A stretch of DNA of 64,000 nucleotides, taken from NCBI RefSeq assembly GCF_023571765.1, contig NZ_JAMJXC010000007.1:1-64000 (forward strand), given 5' to 3'. The notes beneath the pieces are model-generated. The model did not search any database and was not told the origin of the DNA. It worked only from the letters and a program-made list of their open reading frames with translations. A program made the position numbers and the translations under genes. Positions 27,873-36,709 of this stretch are shown here, in pieces (the stretch's first letter is position 1; every line of letters begins with the position of its first letter). The DNA comes from Xanthobacter aminoxidans (GTDB lineage Bacteria > Pseudomonadota > Alphaproteobacteria > Rhizobiales > Xanthobacteraceae).

Positions 27873-28832
27873 ATGGGCATGGCTGAAGACGGCACGATCC
27901 GCCACGACTGGACCGTTGACGAGATCGCGGCCCTCATGGACCTGCCCTTGCTGGAGCTGGTGGGCCGGGCCAATGCCGTCCACCGCGCCAACCATGATCC
28001 CAACGAAGTGCAGCGGGCGAGCCTGCTCTCCATCAAGACCGGCGGCTGCCCGGAGGACTGCGCCTATTGCTCCCAGTCCGCACGCCATGCGGAAGTGGAC
28101 CTGACGCGCGAGAAGTTCCTCGATCCCGCCTCCGTCATCGCCCTCGCCGAGCAGGCGCAGGCCAATGGGGCCGAGCGCTTCTGCATGGGCGCGGCGTGGC
28201 GGCGGGTGAAGGAAGGGCGCGAGTTCGACGCCGTGCTGGAGATGGTGCGCGGCGTGCGCGGGCTCGGCATGGAAGCCTGCGTGACGCTCGGCATGCTGGA
28301 GCCGCATCAGGCCCAGCGCCTCGCCGAGGCCGGGCTCACCGCCTACAACCACAATCTCGATACGGGACCGGATTTCTACGGCGAGATCGTCACCACCCGC
28401 ACCTATGCGGACCGCATCGACACCCTCACCTGCGTGCGCGCGGCGGGCATCGAATTGTGCTCGGGCGGCATCATCGGCATGGGAGAGACCATGCGCGACC
28501 GCGCGGCCATGCTGCAGGTGCTGGCGGGGTTCGATCCGCATCCCGAGAGCGTGCCGGTGAATGCGCTGGTGGCGGTGGAGGGCACGCCGCTGGCCGACCG
28601 CCCGCCGGTGGACCCGCTGGAGATCGTGCGCATGGTCGCCACCGCCCGCCTCGTCATGCCCGCCTCGCGGGTGCGCCTTTCGGCCGGACGCGCCGCCCTG
28701 AGCCGCGAGGCGCAGATCCTGTGCTTCCTCGCGGGGGCGAATTCGGTGTTCTACGGGGACACGCTGCTCACCACCCCCAATGCCGGCCTCGGCGCCGATG
28801 CCGCGCTGTTCGAGGCCATCGGCGGCGCCTGA
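27873..28832 (+). CDS. bioB: Biotin synthase
   Basis: 319 residues from ATG 27873 with AAGGAG nine bases upstream. The radical SAM cluster cysteines are C59, C63 and C66 (CPEDCAYC), followed by the [10 protein letters not shown] segment and [21 protein letters not shown]. It inserts sulfur into dethiobiotin. It is divergent from thiC, separated by the riboswitch region. No other biotin genes are adjacent, and I found no BioR-type box (TTATCTATAA) in the upstream region. Confidence 0.96.
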   Translation: MGMAEDGTIRHDWTVDEIAALMDLPLLELVGRANAVHRANHDPNEVQRASLLSIKTGGCPEDCAYCSQSARHAEVDLTREKFLDPASVIALAEQAQANGAERFCMGAAWRRVKEGREFDAVLEMVRGVRGLGMEACVTLGMLEPHQAQRLAEAGLTAYNHNLDTGPDFYGEIVTTRTYADRIDTLTCVRAAGIELCSGGIIGMGETMRDRAAMLQVLAGFDPHPESVPVNALVAVEGTPLADRPPVDPLEIVRMVATARLVMPASRVRLSAGRAALSREAQILCFLAGANSVFYGDTLLTTPNAGLGADAALFEAIGGA

Positions 28833-28887
28833 GGGGCGCGGAGGGTTGAACGCCGGGCGCGGAAAAGGCCCGCGGCCCTTGGGATGG

Positions 28888-28997
28888 CGTCATCCCCCGG
28901 CTTGTCCGGGGGATCCACGGCTCAGCGAGCGGGCTGCTCGCAGTACGCACACCGCAGCGGCGGCGGGGTGGGTCCCCCGGACAAGCCGGGGGACGAC
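28888..28997. repeat. Paired palindromic repeat, copy 3
   Basis: Inverted units starting CGTCATCCCCCGGCTTGTCC and ending GACAAGCCGGGGGACGAC flank a spacer between bioB and the small minus-strand gene. It shares its first 20 bases almost exactly with copy 1. Confidence 0.85.
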
Positions 28998-29016
28998 AGG
29001 CCGATCATTACGCGAG

Positions 29017-29280
29017 TCACGCCGCGAGGTGAGCGTGGTGCAGGCGCACCCGGTCGTGGTTGCGCGACTGGGCGCGGTCTTCCTTGTTCGGGCGCTGCTG
29101 GGCCTTGATCTGGCGCAGCACCTCGTCGAGCCGGGTGAGGGCATCGCTGGCGGCGTGCTCCTCGCGGCTCGATCCCGCCTCCCAGGCGGCCTCGTTGCGG
29201 AAGTCCTCGGCCTGCGCTTCCTGCGCCAGATAGGCGCGAACCTCGAGCAGCGCTGCCGTGAGGTTGGTTTGGGAGCTCAT
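29017..29280 (-). CDS. Small hypothetical protein
   Basis: 87 residues, mostly helical and charged, with no signal peptide or membrane segment. It is rich in Ala, Glu, Arg and Gln, and ends in a His/Arg-rich stretch (SRNHDRVRLHHAHLAA). The start MSSQTNLTAALLEVRAYL has a weak purine-rich site (AAGGGCAAG). No family is recognised. It is between bioB and thyA on the opposite strand, with no evident partner. Confidence 0.5.
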   Translation of the reverse strand: MSSQTNLTAALLEVRAYLAQEAQAEDFRNEAAWEAGSSREEHAASDALTRLDEVLRQIKAQQRPNKEDRAQSRNHDRVRLHHAHLAA

Positions 29281-29345
29281 GTGTCTTGCCCTTGATCGTC
29301 ACGAGTCTTGGTGCGTGCTCTTGCTGGTCTAATACGGCCGGGTCG

Positions 29346-29404
29346 TGGCGAAAAAGGGGGTCTCCAAGGGTCATACGCTGCGGAAATCCCTCACTTTTTC
29401 GCCA
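29346..29404. repeat. Inverted repeat with 11-bp arms upstream of thyA
   Basis: TGGCGAAAAAG at 29346-29356 and its perfect complement at 29394-29404 enclose 37 bases. No flanking target duplication is visible. It lies in the 298-base gap between the small minus-strand gene and thyA, in which I see no other clear signal. Confidence 0.6.
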
Positions 29405-29578
29405 TCTGCCCCCGCCGTGCCACACCTGTCCCAGCGTCAGCCTTGCCATAAGAAGCCGGCAACCATGTTCCCGCCGGCATGTGGATGGCGGCCGGCGGGT
29501 GCTGGCCGCATCCGGGCGGGCGGGCTAAAGTCGGACGGCGAAAGCCCTATGGCGCTTGATCTTGGCCGGACATACCTA

Positions 29579-30373
29579 ATGGAAGCTTACCAGCAGCTCC
29601 TGCGCCGCATTCTCGATGAGGGCGTGCGCAAGGACGACCGGACCGGCACCGGCACCCTCTCGGTGTTCGGGCACCAGATGCGATTCGATCTGGCGCGCGG
29701 CTTCCCTCTCGTGACCACCAAGAAGCTGCACCTGAAATCCATCGTCCACGAGCTTCTGTGGTTCCTCGCCGGCGACACCAACATCCGCTACCTCAAGGAA
29801 AACGGCGTCTCCATCTGGGACGAGTGGGCCGACGCCAAGGGCGATCTCGGCCCGGTCTACGGCCACCAGTGGCGCTCCTGGCCGACGCCGGAGGGCGGCG
29901 TGATCGACCAGATCGCGCAGGTGGTCTCCGACATCCGCCGCAACCCTGATTCGCGCCGCCTCATCGTCACCGCCTGGAATCCGGCGGACGTGGCGAAGAT
30001 GGCCCTGCCGCCCTGCCACTGCCTGTTCCAGTTCTATGTGCTGGAGGGCAAGCTCTCCTGCCAGCTCTACCAGCGCTCGGCGGACGTGTTCCTCGGCGTG
30101 CCGTTCAACATCGCCTCCTATGCGCTGCTCACCCACATGGTGGCGCAGGTGACGGGGCTGGGCGTCGGCGATTTCGTCCATACGCTGGGCGATGCGCACC
30201 TCTATGTGAACCACCTCGATCAGGCCCGCGAGCAGCTCTCCCGCACCCCGCGCGCCCTGCCCTCCCTGCGGCTGAACCCGGCGGTAACGGACCTCTTCGC
30301 CTTCCGCTACGAGGACATCGAGATCGTGAACTACGATCCCCACCCGGCCATCAAGGCCCCGGTGGCGGTCTAG
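29579..30373 (+). CDS. thyA: Thymidylate synthase (ThyA type)
   Basis: 264 residues from ATG 29579, exactly the length of the E. coli enzyme. The catalytic cysteine is C146 in [13 protein letters not shown], with [10 protein letters not shown] before it and [17 protein letters not shown] after it. It methylates dUMP with methylene-THF to give dTMP and dihydrofolate. An in-frame ATG ten codons earlier (29549) is possible but less family-like. The usual partner folA is not next to it; an alpha/beta hydrolase gene follows instead. Confidence 0.96.
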   Translation: MEAYQQLLRRILDEGVRKDDRTGTGTLSVFGHQMRFDLARGFPLVTTKKLHLKSIVHELLWFLAGDTNIRYLKENGVSIWDEWADAKGDLGPVYGHQWRSWPTPEGGVIDQIAQVVSDIRRNPDSRRLIVTAWNPADVAKMALPPCHCLFQFYVLEGKLSCQLYQRSADVFLGVPFNIASYALLTHMVAQVTGLGVGDFVHTLGDAHLYVNHLDQAREQLSRTPRALPSLRLNPAVTDLFAFRYEDIEIVNYDPHPAIKAPVAV

Positions 30374-30402
30374 CCGCCCGCAGCCATCCGGCCCGCCAAG
30401 CC

Positions 30403-31002
30403 ATGATCGAGACGCTGTTCCTGCCCGGCGCGACGGGAGACGCCGGGTTCTGGAAGCCCGTCGCGGCCCGGGCCGCATGGGACGGCACGTTCTTCTCCTG
30501 GCCCGGACTGGGCAGCCAGCCGGCCAGCGCGGACGTGAACAGCATCGATGATCTCGTCGGGCGGGTCGCGGACCGGATGCGCCAGCCGGTGGCCATCGTC
30601 GCCCAGTCCATGGGCGGCTATATCGCGCTGAAGCTGGCGCTCGCCTTCCCCCACCTCGTCCGGACGCTGGTCCTGTGCGTGACCTCCGGCGGGGTTCCGG
30701 TGGCTGATCTCGGCGGAGAAGACTGGCGCCCGGACTATTTCGGCGCCTTCCCGCACGCGGCGCGGTGGATCGCCGATCCCGTCGAGGATCTCTCCGACCG
30801 GTTGCCTTCGGTCCGCGCGCCGGCGCTGCTGCTCTGGGGCGATGCCGATCCCATCAGCCCGGTGGCGGTCGGGGAAAGGCTGGCGCGCCTGCTGCCCAAT
30901 TCGCGCCTGTGCATCCTGCCGGGGGCGGGACATGATCTGGCGCAGACCCACGCGGCGGCGGTAGCGGACGAGATCCGGCGTCATCTGATCGCGACTTCGT
31001 AA
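30403..31002 (+). CDS. Alpha/beta hydrolase family protein
   Basis: 199 residues, short for the fold. The nucleophile elbow is AQSMGG with S69; the acid is probably in LLLWGDADPISP (about residue 149) and the His in GAGHDLAQTH (about residue 175). No signal peptide. The N-terminus LFLPGATGDAGFWKPV provides the oxyanion-hole loop. It lies 29 bases after thyA and may be co-transcribed, but no link to folate metabolism is apparent. Substrate unknown. Confidence 0.82.
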   Translation: MIETLFLPGATGDAGFWKPVAARAAWDGTFFSWPGLGSQPASADVNSIDDLVGRVADRMRQPVAIVAQSMGGYIALKLALAFPHLVRTLVLCVTSGGVPVADLGGEDWRPDYFGAFPHAARWIADPVEDLSDRLPSVRAPALLLWGDADPISPVAVGERLARLLPNSRLCILPGAGHDLAQTHAAAVADEIRRHLIATS

Positions 31003-31185
31003 GCCTATTGACCCGGGGCGGAGCATCTTCGGGCTTGTCCGGGTGCGGACTTCGTCCTTAGCTCACGCGCGGGCTCGGGCGGCCCCATAAGCAAGATCAT
31101 GCCCGCATTTGGACTCAACAGGGCTGTAGCAGCCCGATCGCGGCCGGGCCTTGCCCCGCGCAGCGGCACCTTGAGGGAGGAAGCC

Positions 31186-32307
31186 ATGGCCGGAACGGGT
31201 GATCTTCTGGGACAGCTCATCGGCGCGGCGCTCGGCTCGGGCAGCGTGCGGGGCGGCGGCGCGCAGCAAAGCGGAGGCGGCCTGCCGGGCGGGCTCGGCG
31301 ACATTCTCGGCCAGGTGCTCGGCGGCGGCGCGGGCGGCAGTGGCGCGGGCGGTGGCGCGCAGGGCGGCGGCGGCCTGCCGGGCGGGCTGGGCGACATCCT
31401 CGGACAGGTGCTCGGCGGCGGCGGTCAGCGGGGCGGATCGGGCGGAGCGCCGTCGGGACTACCCGGCGGCCTCGGCGACATCTTGGGGCAAGTGCTCGGC
31501 GGCGGACGCGGGGCGCCGCAGGGTGGTCCGTCCGGCGGCGCGGCGGGCGGTTCCTCCGGCGGACTGGAGGACATTCTCGGCCAGATTCTCGGCGGTGGCG
31601 CGGGCGGGCCGTCCGGCGGCTCCACGCAGGGGGGCGGCATGTCGGGCGGCGCGGGCGGAGGTCTCGGCGATCTCGCCTCGGAGGCCCTCGGCCGCGGCGG
31701 CTCGTCCACGGCCGGCGGCTATCCCCAGCCGGAGCCGGTCCCGCCTTCCGACTATCGCCAGCCGCAGCCCTCGCCCCAGCCCGGCCATCAACCCTCCGCC
31801 TCGGGCGGCAGCGACCTGATGCGATATGGCGGCCTCGCCATCATGGGGATGCTGGCCTGGAAGGCGTACCGCAAGTGGCAGGCGGGGGCCGGCGGACGCG
31901 CGGCCTTCACCTCCGGCACGCCGGAAGCCGCCTTCTCCCCCGCCGCCGCGCCGGGTGGGCCGGAAGCCTTCTCCGGCGTGCTGCTCTCGGCCATGGCCGC
32001 CGCCGCGCAGGCCGACGGGGAGATCGACGAGGAGGAGGTCTCGCGCATCGGCGGCGGGCTGGAGCGCATGGGCGCCGGCTCTCCCCAGCGGGATGCCCTC
32101 ATCGCCATCCTCACCACGCCGGTGGACCCCAACGAGGTGGTCGCCGCCGCGACGACGCCGGAGGCGGCGCTGCAAATCTACGCGGCCTCGGCCCTCGCCA
32201 TCCGCCCGGACAACGACGCCGAGCACGCCTATCTGGACTGGCTCGCCGGCGCGCTGGGCATCGAGCCCGGCCTCAAGGCGCAGATCGAGGGCGAGCTGAA
32301 CGCCTGA
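31186..32307 (+). CDS. DUF533/TerB-like protein with Gly-rich tandem repeats
   Basis: 373 residues from ATG 31186 (ribosome site GGGAGGAA). The first half is very Gly-rich and carries four spaced copies of a GLGDILGQVLGGG-type motif, with a related MAGTGDLLGQLIGAAL at the start. A proline-rich linker follows (YPQPEPVPPSDYRQPQPSPQP), then a short hydrophobic segment (LMRYGGLAIMGMLAWKAYRKW). The C-terminal 130 residues are the TerB-like DUF533 domain with ADGEIDEEEVSRIGGGLERMG and the Asp/Glu cluster that may bind metal. E. coli YebE is the simple version. Function is unknown; it is probably membrane associated. Confidence 0.8.
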   Translation: MAGTGDLLGQLIGAALGSGSVRGGGAQQSGGGLPGGLGDILGQVLGGGAGGSGAGGGAQGGGGLPGGLGDILGQVLGGGGQRGGSGGAPSGLPGGLGDILGQVLGGGRGAPQGGPSGGAAGGSSGGLEDILGQILGGGAGGPSGGSTQGGGMSGGAGGGLGDLASEALGRGGSSTAGGYPQPEPVPPSDYRQPQPSPQPGHQPSASGGSDLMRYGGLAIMGMLAWKAYRKWQAGAGGRAAFTSGTPEAAFSPAAAPGGPEAFSGVLLSAMAAAAQADGEIDEEEVSRIGGGLERMGAGSPQRDALIAILTTPVDPNEVVAAATTPEAALQIYAASALAIRPDNDAEHAYLDWLAGALGIEPGLKAQIEGELNA

Positions 32308-32384
32308 GATACGCTCACGTCCAACTTCACGCCATCGTGCAGGCCGCGGCCGTAACGCTGCCGCAGGGAGCGGCGTAAGGGGAA

Positions 32385-32407
32385 GCAGGCGCCGGGCGGG
32401 CGCCTGC
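32385..32407 (+). terminator. Stem-loop after the DUF533 gene
   Basis: A perfect 9-bp stem GCAGGCGCC / GGCGCCTGC with loop GGGCG, before msrQ. The downstream bases are not U-rich, so it may be an incomplete terminator. Confidence 0.45.
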
Positions 32408-32429
32408 ACAGCTTTGCCGAAAGGTCCCG

Positions 32430-33323
32430 ATGCCCCTGTTTCACGAGCGGTCCGGCCGGTTCAGCTCCGAGAAGACCCTGTTCCTCGTTTCCAGCATCCT
32501 GCCGGCGGTGTGGCTCGTGGGCCTTGCCGCCAACGGCCAGCTCGGCGCGCGGCCGTGGACCGAGGCGATCCATTTCACCGGCCTGTGGGCCATCCGCTTC
32601 CTCGCGGTGACACTGGCGGTGACGCCGCTGCGGCGGCTGTTCAACATGCCGAAGCTCTATTTCGGCCGGCGCATCTTCGGCCTCGCCGCGCTCGGCTATG
32701 CGGCGCTCCACCTCACGCTCTACATCATCGATCAGGGCTTCGGCCGGGCGCTGAGCGAGATCGTGCTGCGCATCTACCTCACCATCGGCGCGGTGGCGGT
32801 GGCGCTGCTCGTGGCGCTGGGCGCCACCTCCACCGATGGCGCCATTCGGCGGCTCGGCGCAACGCGCTGGAACCGGCTGCACATGGCGGTCTATGCCATC
32901 GCCGTGCTGGGGACGGTGCATTTCTTCATGCAGTCGAAGCTTGATGTCACCGAGCCGGTGCTGATGGCCGGCATCTTCCTGCTGCTCTTCGCTTTCCGCG
33001 TCGCCGGGCGCGGCGGGAAGGCCGTGACGCCCCTCGCCATGGCGGGCTTGTCCGTGGTCGGGGCAGCGCTCACGGCGGGCGTGGAAATGCTCTGGTATGC
33101 GCTGGCGACGCGGGTGGATCCGTTTCTGGTGCTGGATGCCAATTTCACCCTCGACCTCGGCCCCCGCCCGGCCGTGTGGGTGCTCGTCATCGGCCTCTGC
33201 GTGGCGGCGCTGGCCGCCATCAACCCGCCCGCCCCCCGTGCCGTCGGCCGCCGCGCGGCGATGACCGGCAAGACGACGACCGGCAACGCGATGACCGGAA
33301 ATACGGAAGGCGCCGGCGCCTGA
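32430..33323 (+). CDS. msrQ: Haem-binding membrane protein MsrQ-like (YedZ family)
   Basis: 297 residues with about six transmembrane helices of the ferric-reductase type. Conserved features are AIHFTGLWAIRFLAVTLAVTPLRRL, LAALGYAALHLTLYI (haem His) and WNRLHMAVYAIAVLGTVHFFMQSK (haem His residues). MsrQ passes electrons from the respiratory chain to the periplasmic methionine sulfoxide reductase MsrP. No msrP gene is next to it, which is unusual. The C-terminus is about 80 residues longer than in E. coli and ends in a Thr/Gly/Ala-rich tail. Confidence 0.85.
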   Translation: MPLFHERSGRFSSEKTLFLVSSILPAVWLVGLAANGQLGARPWTEAIHFTGLWAIRFLAVTLAVTPLRRLFNMPKLYFGRRIFGLAALGYAALHLTLYIIDQGFGRALSEIVLRIYLTIGAVAVALLVALGATSTDGAIRRLGATRWNRLHMAVYAIAVLGTVHFFMQSKLDVTEPVLMAGIFLLLFAFRVAGRGGKAVTPLAMAGLSVVGAALTAGVEMLWYALATRVDPFLVLDANFTLDLGPRPAVWVLVIGLCVAALAAINPPAPRAVGRRAAMTGKTTTGNAMTGNTEGAGA

Positions 33324-33384
33324 AACGGCGAAAGGAAGGGGTGCCCTGAGCCCCCTTCCTCCCGCGTGGCGCCGGGCTGAACCC

Positions 33385-33555
33385 GTCTCGCGCCCCGGAC
33401 GCATGCAACGAAGTGGAATGCGAGCCGGGGTCCAGCGCAACAGACCGCCGAAGGCGCTTCCTGCCCCGGCGCTCTCAGGCTTGGCCCCGCTGCGCGGGTG
33501 TTTCCCCTGGACCCCGGATCGGCGCTCCGGCTTCGCCGTCGCTGGTCCGGGGAAC
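33385..33555. repeat. Composite dispersed inverted repeat between msrQ and acxC
   Basis: The left arm (33385-33433, containing CCCCGGACGCATGCAACGAA) and right arm (33509-33555, containing TGGACCCCGGATCGGCG) are partly complementary at GGGGTCCA / TGGACCCC. The left arm matches 124-167 at 42 of 44 positions. It fills most of the gap between the convergent msrQ and acxC genes. Confidence 0.7.
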
Positions 33556-33569
33556 AGAGGAGACCGCCC

Positions 33570-34076
33570 TCACGCCGCGGCGCGTTCCGGCACCGGCAGG
33601 CCGAGCCATTCGGTGTAGAAGGCGTCGATGTCGGGCTGGAAGTCGTGGATCACCGGATACCAGGGGGTCGGCGCCTCCACGTCATGGAGCGTGCCGCACT
33701 CGGGGCAGAAATATTCCCGGATCACCTGCCACGAGGGCGTCGGGGCCATGAGACGGGGATAGATTTCCTCCATCTTCTGCGGCGTATCGCGGACATGCAC
33801 GCGGGCATGCAGCTTCCAATTGTCCTTCCAGTCGCAGAAATCGTGGCCGCACTCGCAGCGCACGGTCCATTTCTTGGAGACCTTCTGCTGCACGATGTAG
33901 AGCTTCGGGCCGAGCGGCAGGATGATCTTCTCATCCCACGGAACGCGCTCCTGCAGGATCTCCACATAGGTCACGAACCGCTCGGGGTCCTTCGGGGTGG
34001 AGAGCATCTGGTGCAGCGTATCGGGATCGATCTTGCCTTCCACGAGATCGACGATCTTGGCGCGGGTATAGGACAT
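33570..34076 (-). CDS. acxC: Acetone carboxylase gamma subunit
   Basis: 168 residues from ATG 34076 with AGGAGG upstream. It contains two Cys clusters, C74-x-C76-x4-C81 (RCECGHDFCDW) and C124-x2-C127 (FCPECGTLHD), consistent with the structural zinc site of the gamma subunit. With the alpha and beta subunits it forms the cytosolic alpha2-beta2-gamma2 complex that carboxylates acetone to acetoacetate with bicarbonate and ATP. It is the last gene of acxABC; a palindromic repeat (34140-34250) separates it from acxB. The presence of this subunit separates acetone carboxylase from hydantoinase/oxoprolinase relatives. Confidence 0.95.
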   Translation of the reverse strand: MSYTRAKIVDLVEGKIDPDTLHQMLSTPKDPERFVTYVEILQERVPWDEKIILPLGPKLYIVQQKVSKKWTVRCECGHDFCDWKDNWKLHARVHVRDTPQKMEEIYPRLMAPTPSWQVIREYFCPECGTLHDVEAPTPWYPVIHDFQPDIDAFYTEWLGLPVPERAAA

Positions 34077-34108
34077 GGTTTCCTCCTGAATATTTCTGGG
34101 TTTCCTCG

Positions 34109-34126
34109 CCTCTCCGCGCGGAGAGG
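34109..34126 (-). repeat. 18-bp palindrome just before acxC
   Basis: CCTCTCCGC joined directly to GCGGAGAGG, 33 bases upstream of the acxC start codon on the minus strand. It may form an RNA stem in the acxB-acxC spacer. Confidence 0.45.
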
Positions 34127-34139
34127 GCTCTCTGGATTT

Positions 34140-34250
34140 CGTCATGCCCGGGCTTGTCCCGGGCATCCACGTCGTGCCGCCTGATCACCCTTGCGAAGCG
34201 TTGCACCCGGCCCGCCGACGTGGATGGCCGGGACAAGCCCGGCCATGACG
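34140..34250. repeat. Paired palindromic repeat, copy 4, in the acxB-acxC spacer
   Basis: Inverted units starting CGTCATGCCCGGGCTTGTCC and ending GGACAAGCCCGGCCATGACG, with a spacer between. It lies inside the acx operon, between alpha and gamma subunit genes. Confidence 0.85.
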
Positions 34251-34299
34251 GCCGTAAGAAAAAGCGGGCGGCGGCGCGGACCGCCGCCCAGTGGAGGGA

Positions 34300-36630
34300 T
34301 CACTCCTCCACGAACTGCACGGTGCGCACGTCCGGCAGCTCGGAGATGTCCATGGAGTAGCGCGAGCCGTAGGTGGGGATGCCGATGTCTTCCTCGTTCA
34401 GCACCCAGCTCTCCGGCAGGTCCCAGAAGGCCCGGAACTCGCGCTCGAACTTCGGGCCCAGCTTGAAGGAGGCGGCGAACATCTGCTGCACCTGGGTGCC
34501 CGCATCCTTGGCGAGGATCTTCTCGCGCTCGCCCTTCATCCACTCGCGGGTGGGGACGGACTTGGCGATGCGCGCCTTGCGGATGTCCGCACGGGCGGCC
34601 TTGGTCGCCGCCTCGTCCACCACCACGAGGCCGCCGGCCCCCTTCTTCACCACCACGCCGTAGACATCGCCGGCGAGGCGCTCCAGCACGTAGCCGCCGT
34701 TGATGTCGTCGGCCACCGCCTGCGGCTCGCGGTCGAGCGGATCACCGAAGCCGGGGCCGCCGCGCATGTAGTTGAGGTAGAGGTCGTAGTCGGAGAACAT
34801 CTCCTCGGTGGTGATGGCCTGCTTGTCGCGCTTGATCTGCGCCTTGGGCAGCATCGCGTCCCAGGTGGGGTTCTCCGGGTCGGTGTCGCCGCCGAGCGGG
34901 ATGTCGGCGCCGGAGGCGATCAGCTCCTTCAGCCCGGTCTGGTGGGCAGCGAAGCGATAGCCGGAGGCGGCGGGATAGCCGCCCATCAGGCCCCAGTCGG
35001 ACGAGATGTGGCCGTTGCCCATGAAGAACATGGTCCAGTCCTTGGCGTTCCAGACCATGCGCAGGCTCTCGAAGCCGCAGCCGCCGCGATACTTGCCGGA
35101 GCCGCCCGAGGACGCCTTGATCTGCCGGCCGAGATAGATCAGCGGCTCGGCCAGTTCCCAGATCTCCATGTCGCCCATGTCGCCTTCCGGGTTCCAGATG
35201 GCGGCGGCGTGGGAGAGGCCGTCCTGCACCGCGGTCGCCCCGGTGCCGTTGGCGGCGCACTCGAACGAGTTCACGGCGTGGATCTCGTCATACTGGTTGA
35301 AGCCGCCGCCCTGCAGCCAGTTGGAGGTGTTGGCGTTGCCCGCGTTCACCTCCTCGAGATAGCCGCGGCCGAAATAGGAGCGCGACAGGCCGCGCCACAG
35401 GGCCGTCCAGGCGGACACCAGGAAGTGCCAGGAATAGGAGAAGGCGACGCGGCGGTCGTCCGGGTTCATCCAGGTGCCCTTGGGCAGGCGGAACTCGGTG
35501 CCGTAGGCGGCGCCGTCGTTGATCATCTCGGAGGGGATGAGGGTCTGGGTCATCATCACCCAGATGCCCGAGGTGAAGCTCACCTGATGGGCATTGTAGG
35601 TGTGCCAGCCCCAGCGGCTCGACCCCTCGAAATCCAGCCGCCAGGAGCCGTCCTTGCGGATGGTCATCTCGCAGGGGGCGTGCATGATGGTGTCGAGCTT
35701 GGCGAAGTCGGAGGGCACCCGCACGTCCTCATGGGCGTAGGGCACGTCCACGAAGCCCACCTGCCGGTAGGTGCCGGGGATGGTCATGGCCTTGATGCGG
35801 GCCTGAAGGCCGAGGCGGCCGTGCTCCACCGCCTCGTAGGCGAACTTCCAGTAGGCCTCGATGCCCTCTTCCGCGACCACCTCTTCCACCAGCTTGCGGA
35901 TCATGTGGCAACCGGCGATGCGGGTGCGCTCGTCCAGCATCCAGTAGCGGGTGGTGCGCACCATGCGCTGGCTCTCGTGCAGCCAGTCGCGGAACAGTTC
36001 GTCGTTGGCGCCCACCTTGCGGCAGGTGATCTGGTAGCCGTCGCCGAAGCGCTGCACCTGCCCGGTGGCCATGGAGCCCGGCCCCACCGCGCCGGTGTCG
36101 ATGACGTGGGTGACGCCGCCCACCCAGCCGATCAGCTCGCCCTCCCAGAAGATGGGAACGATGGTGTGGATGTCGCAGGGGTGGACGTTACCGATGAGGC
36201 AGTCGTTGTTGCAGAAGATGTCCTTGTCCTGGACGCCGGGATTGGCCTCCCATTCGTTCTCGATCATGTATTTGATGGCCGCACCCATGGTTCCCACATG
36301 GATGATGATGCCGGTGGAGGTGAGAAGGCTGTCGCCCGCCGCATTATAGAGGGTGAAGCACAGCTCGCCCTCCTGCTCGACGATGGGAGAGGCCGCGATC
36401 TTCTTGGCGGTCTCGCGCGCATCCACCACGCCGGCGCGCAGGCGCGAGAACAGCTTGTTGTAGAGGATGGGCTCGCTCTCGCGCAGCTCCAGCTTCTTGA
36501 GGCCGGCATAGTGGCCGGTGGCCTTGGTGGCCGTCATCAGCCGGTCGCGATGCTCTTTGAGCGTCTCGCCGCCACGGACGATGCCGCGGGTGGCGCCCTG
36601 AAGGCTGGTCTGGTTGACGTTGACGTTCAT
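34300..36630 (-). CDS. acxB: Acetone carboxylase alpha subunit
   Basis: 776 residues of the HyuB (hydantoinase B) family. The segment NNDCLIGNVHPCDIHT and downstream GGVTHVIDTG place H150, D153 and H175 at the positions I recall as the Mn(II) ligands in the Xanthobacter acetone carboxylase structure. The alpha subunit performs carboxylation of the phosphoenol-acetone with carboxyphosphate-derived CO2. Landmarks include GSMATGQVQRFGDGYQI, GNANTSNWLQGGGFNQYDEI and SSGGSGKYRGGCGFESL. It is the second gene of acxABC, with a hairpin between acxA and acxB. Confidence 0.97.
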   Translation of the reverse strand: MNVNVNQTSLQGATRGIVRGGETLKEHRDRLMTATKATGHYAGLKKLELRESEPILYNKLFSRLRAGVVDARETAKKIAASPIVEQEGELCFTLYNAAGDSLLTSTGIIIHVGTMGAAIKYMIENEWEANPGVQDKDIFCNNDCLIGNVHPCDIHTIVPIFWEGELIGWVGGVTHVIDTGAVGPGSMATGQVQRFGDGYQITCRKVGANDELFRDWLHESQRMVRTTRYWMLDERTRIAGCHMIRKLVEEVVAEEGIEAYWKFAYEAVEHGRLGLQARIKAMTIPGTYRQVGFVDVPYAHEDVRVPSDFAKLDTIMHAPCEMTIRKDGSWRLDFEGSSRWGWHTYNAHQVSFTSGIWVMMTQTLIPSEMINDGAAYGTEFRLPKGTWMNPDDRRVAFSYSWHFLVSAWTALWRGLSRSYFGRGYLEEVNAGNANTSNWLQGGGFNQYDEIHAVNSFECAANGTGATAVQDGLSHAAAIWNPEGDMGDMEIWELAEPLIYLGRQIKASSGGSGKYRGGCGFESLRMVWNAKDWTMFFMGNGHISSDWGLMGGYPAASGYRFAAHQTGLKELIASGADIPLGGDTDPENPTWDAMLPKAQIKRDKQAITTEEMFSDYDLYLNYMRGGPGFGDPLDREPQAVADDINGGYVLERLAGDVYGVVVKKGAGGLVVVDEAATKAARADIRKARIAKSVPTREWMKGEREKILAKDAGTQVQQMFAASFKLGPKFEREFRAFWDLPESWVLNEEDIGIPTYGSRYSMDISELPDVRTVQFVEE

Positions 36631-36665
36631 GGGTTCGTTTCCTCTTGAGATTGTTTGGGTTTGCT

Positions 36666-36690
36666 CCCCTCTCCCGGTGCGGGAGAGGGG
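36666..36690 (-). repeat. Perfect hairpin in the acxA-acxB spacer
   Basis: 11-bp arms CCCCTCTCCCG / CGGGAGAGGGG around GTG, in the 79-base gap between acxA and acxB. There is no U run, so a role in mRNA stability or segment-specific expression is more likely than full termination. It is a short member of the CTCTCCC-type repeats also seen at 43313. Confidence 0.6.
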
Positions 36691-36709
36691 GCATGACGGA
36701 GTCCTGCCC

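Noticed and set aside
34291-36648. A 785-codon plus-strand frame opposite acxB (and similar ones opposite thiC and acxA)
   Set aside because: They show no domain pattern, only Gly/Ala/His/Val-rich shadow sequence; the opposite strand encodes well-known enzymes.
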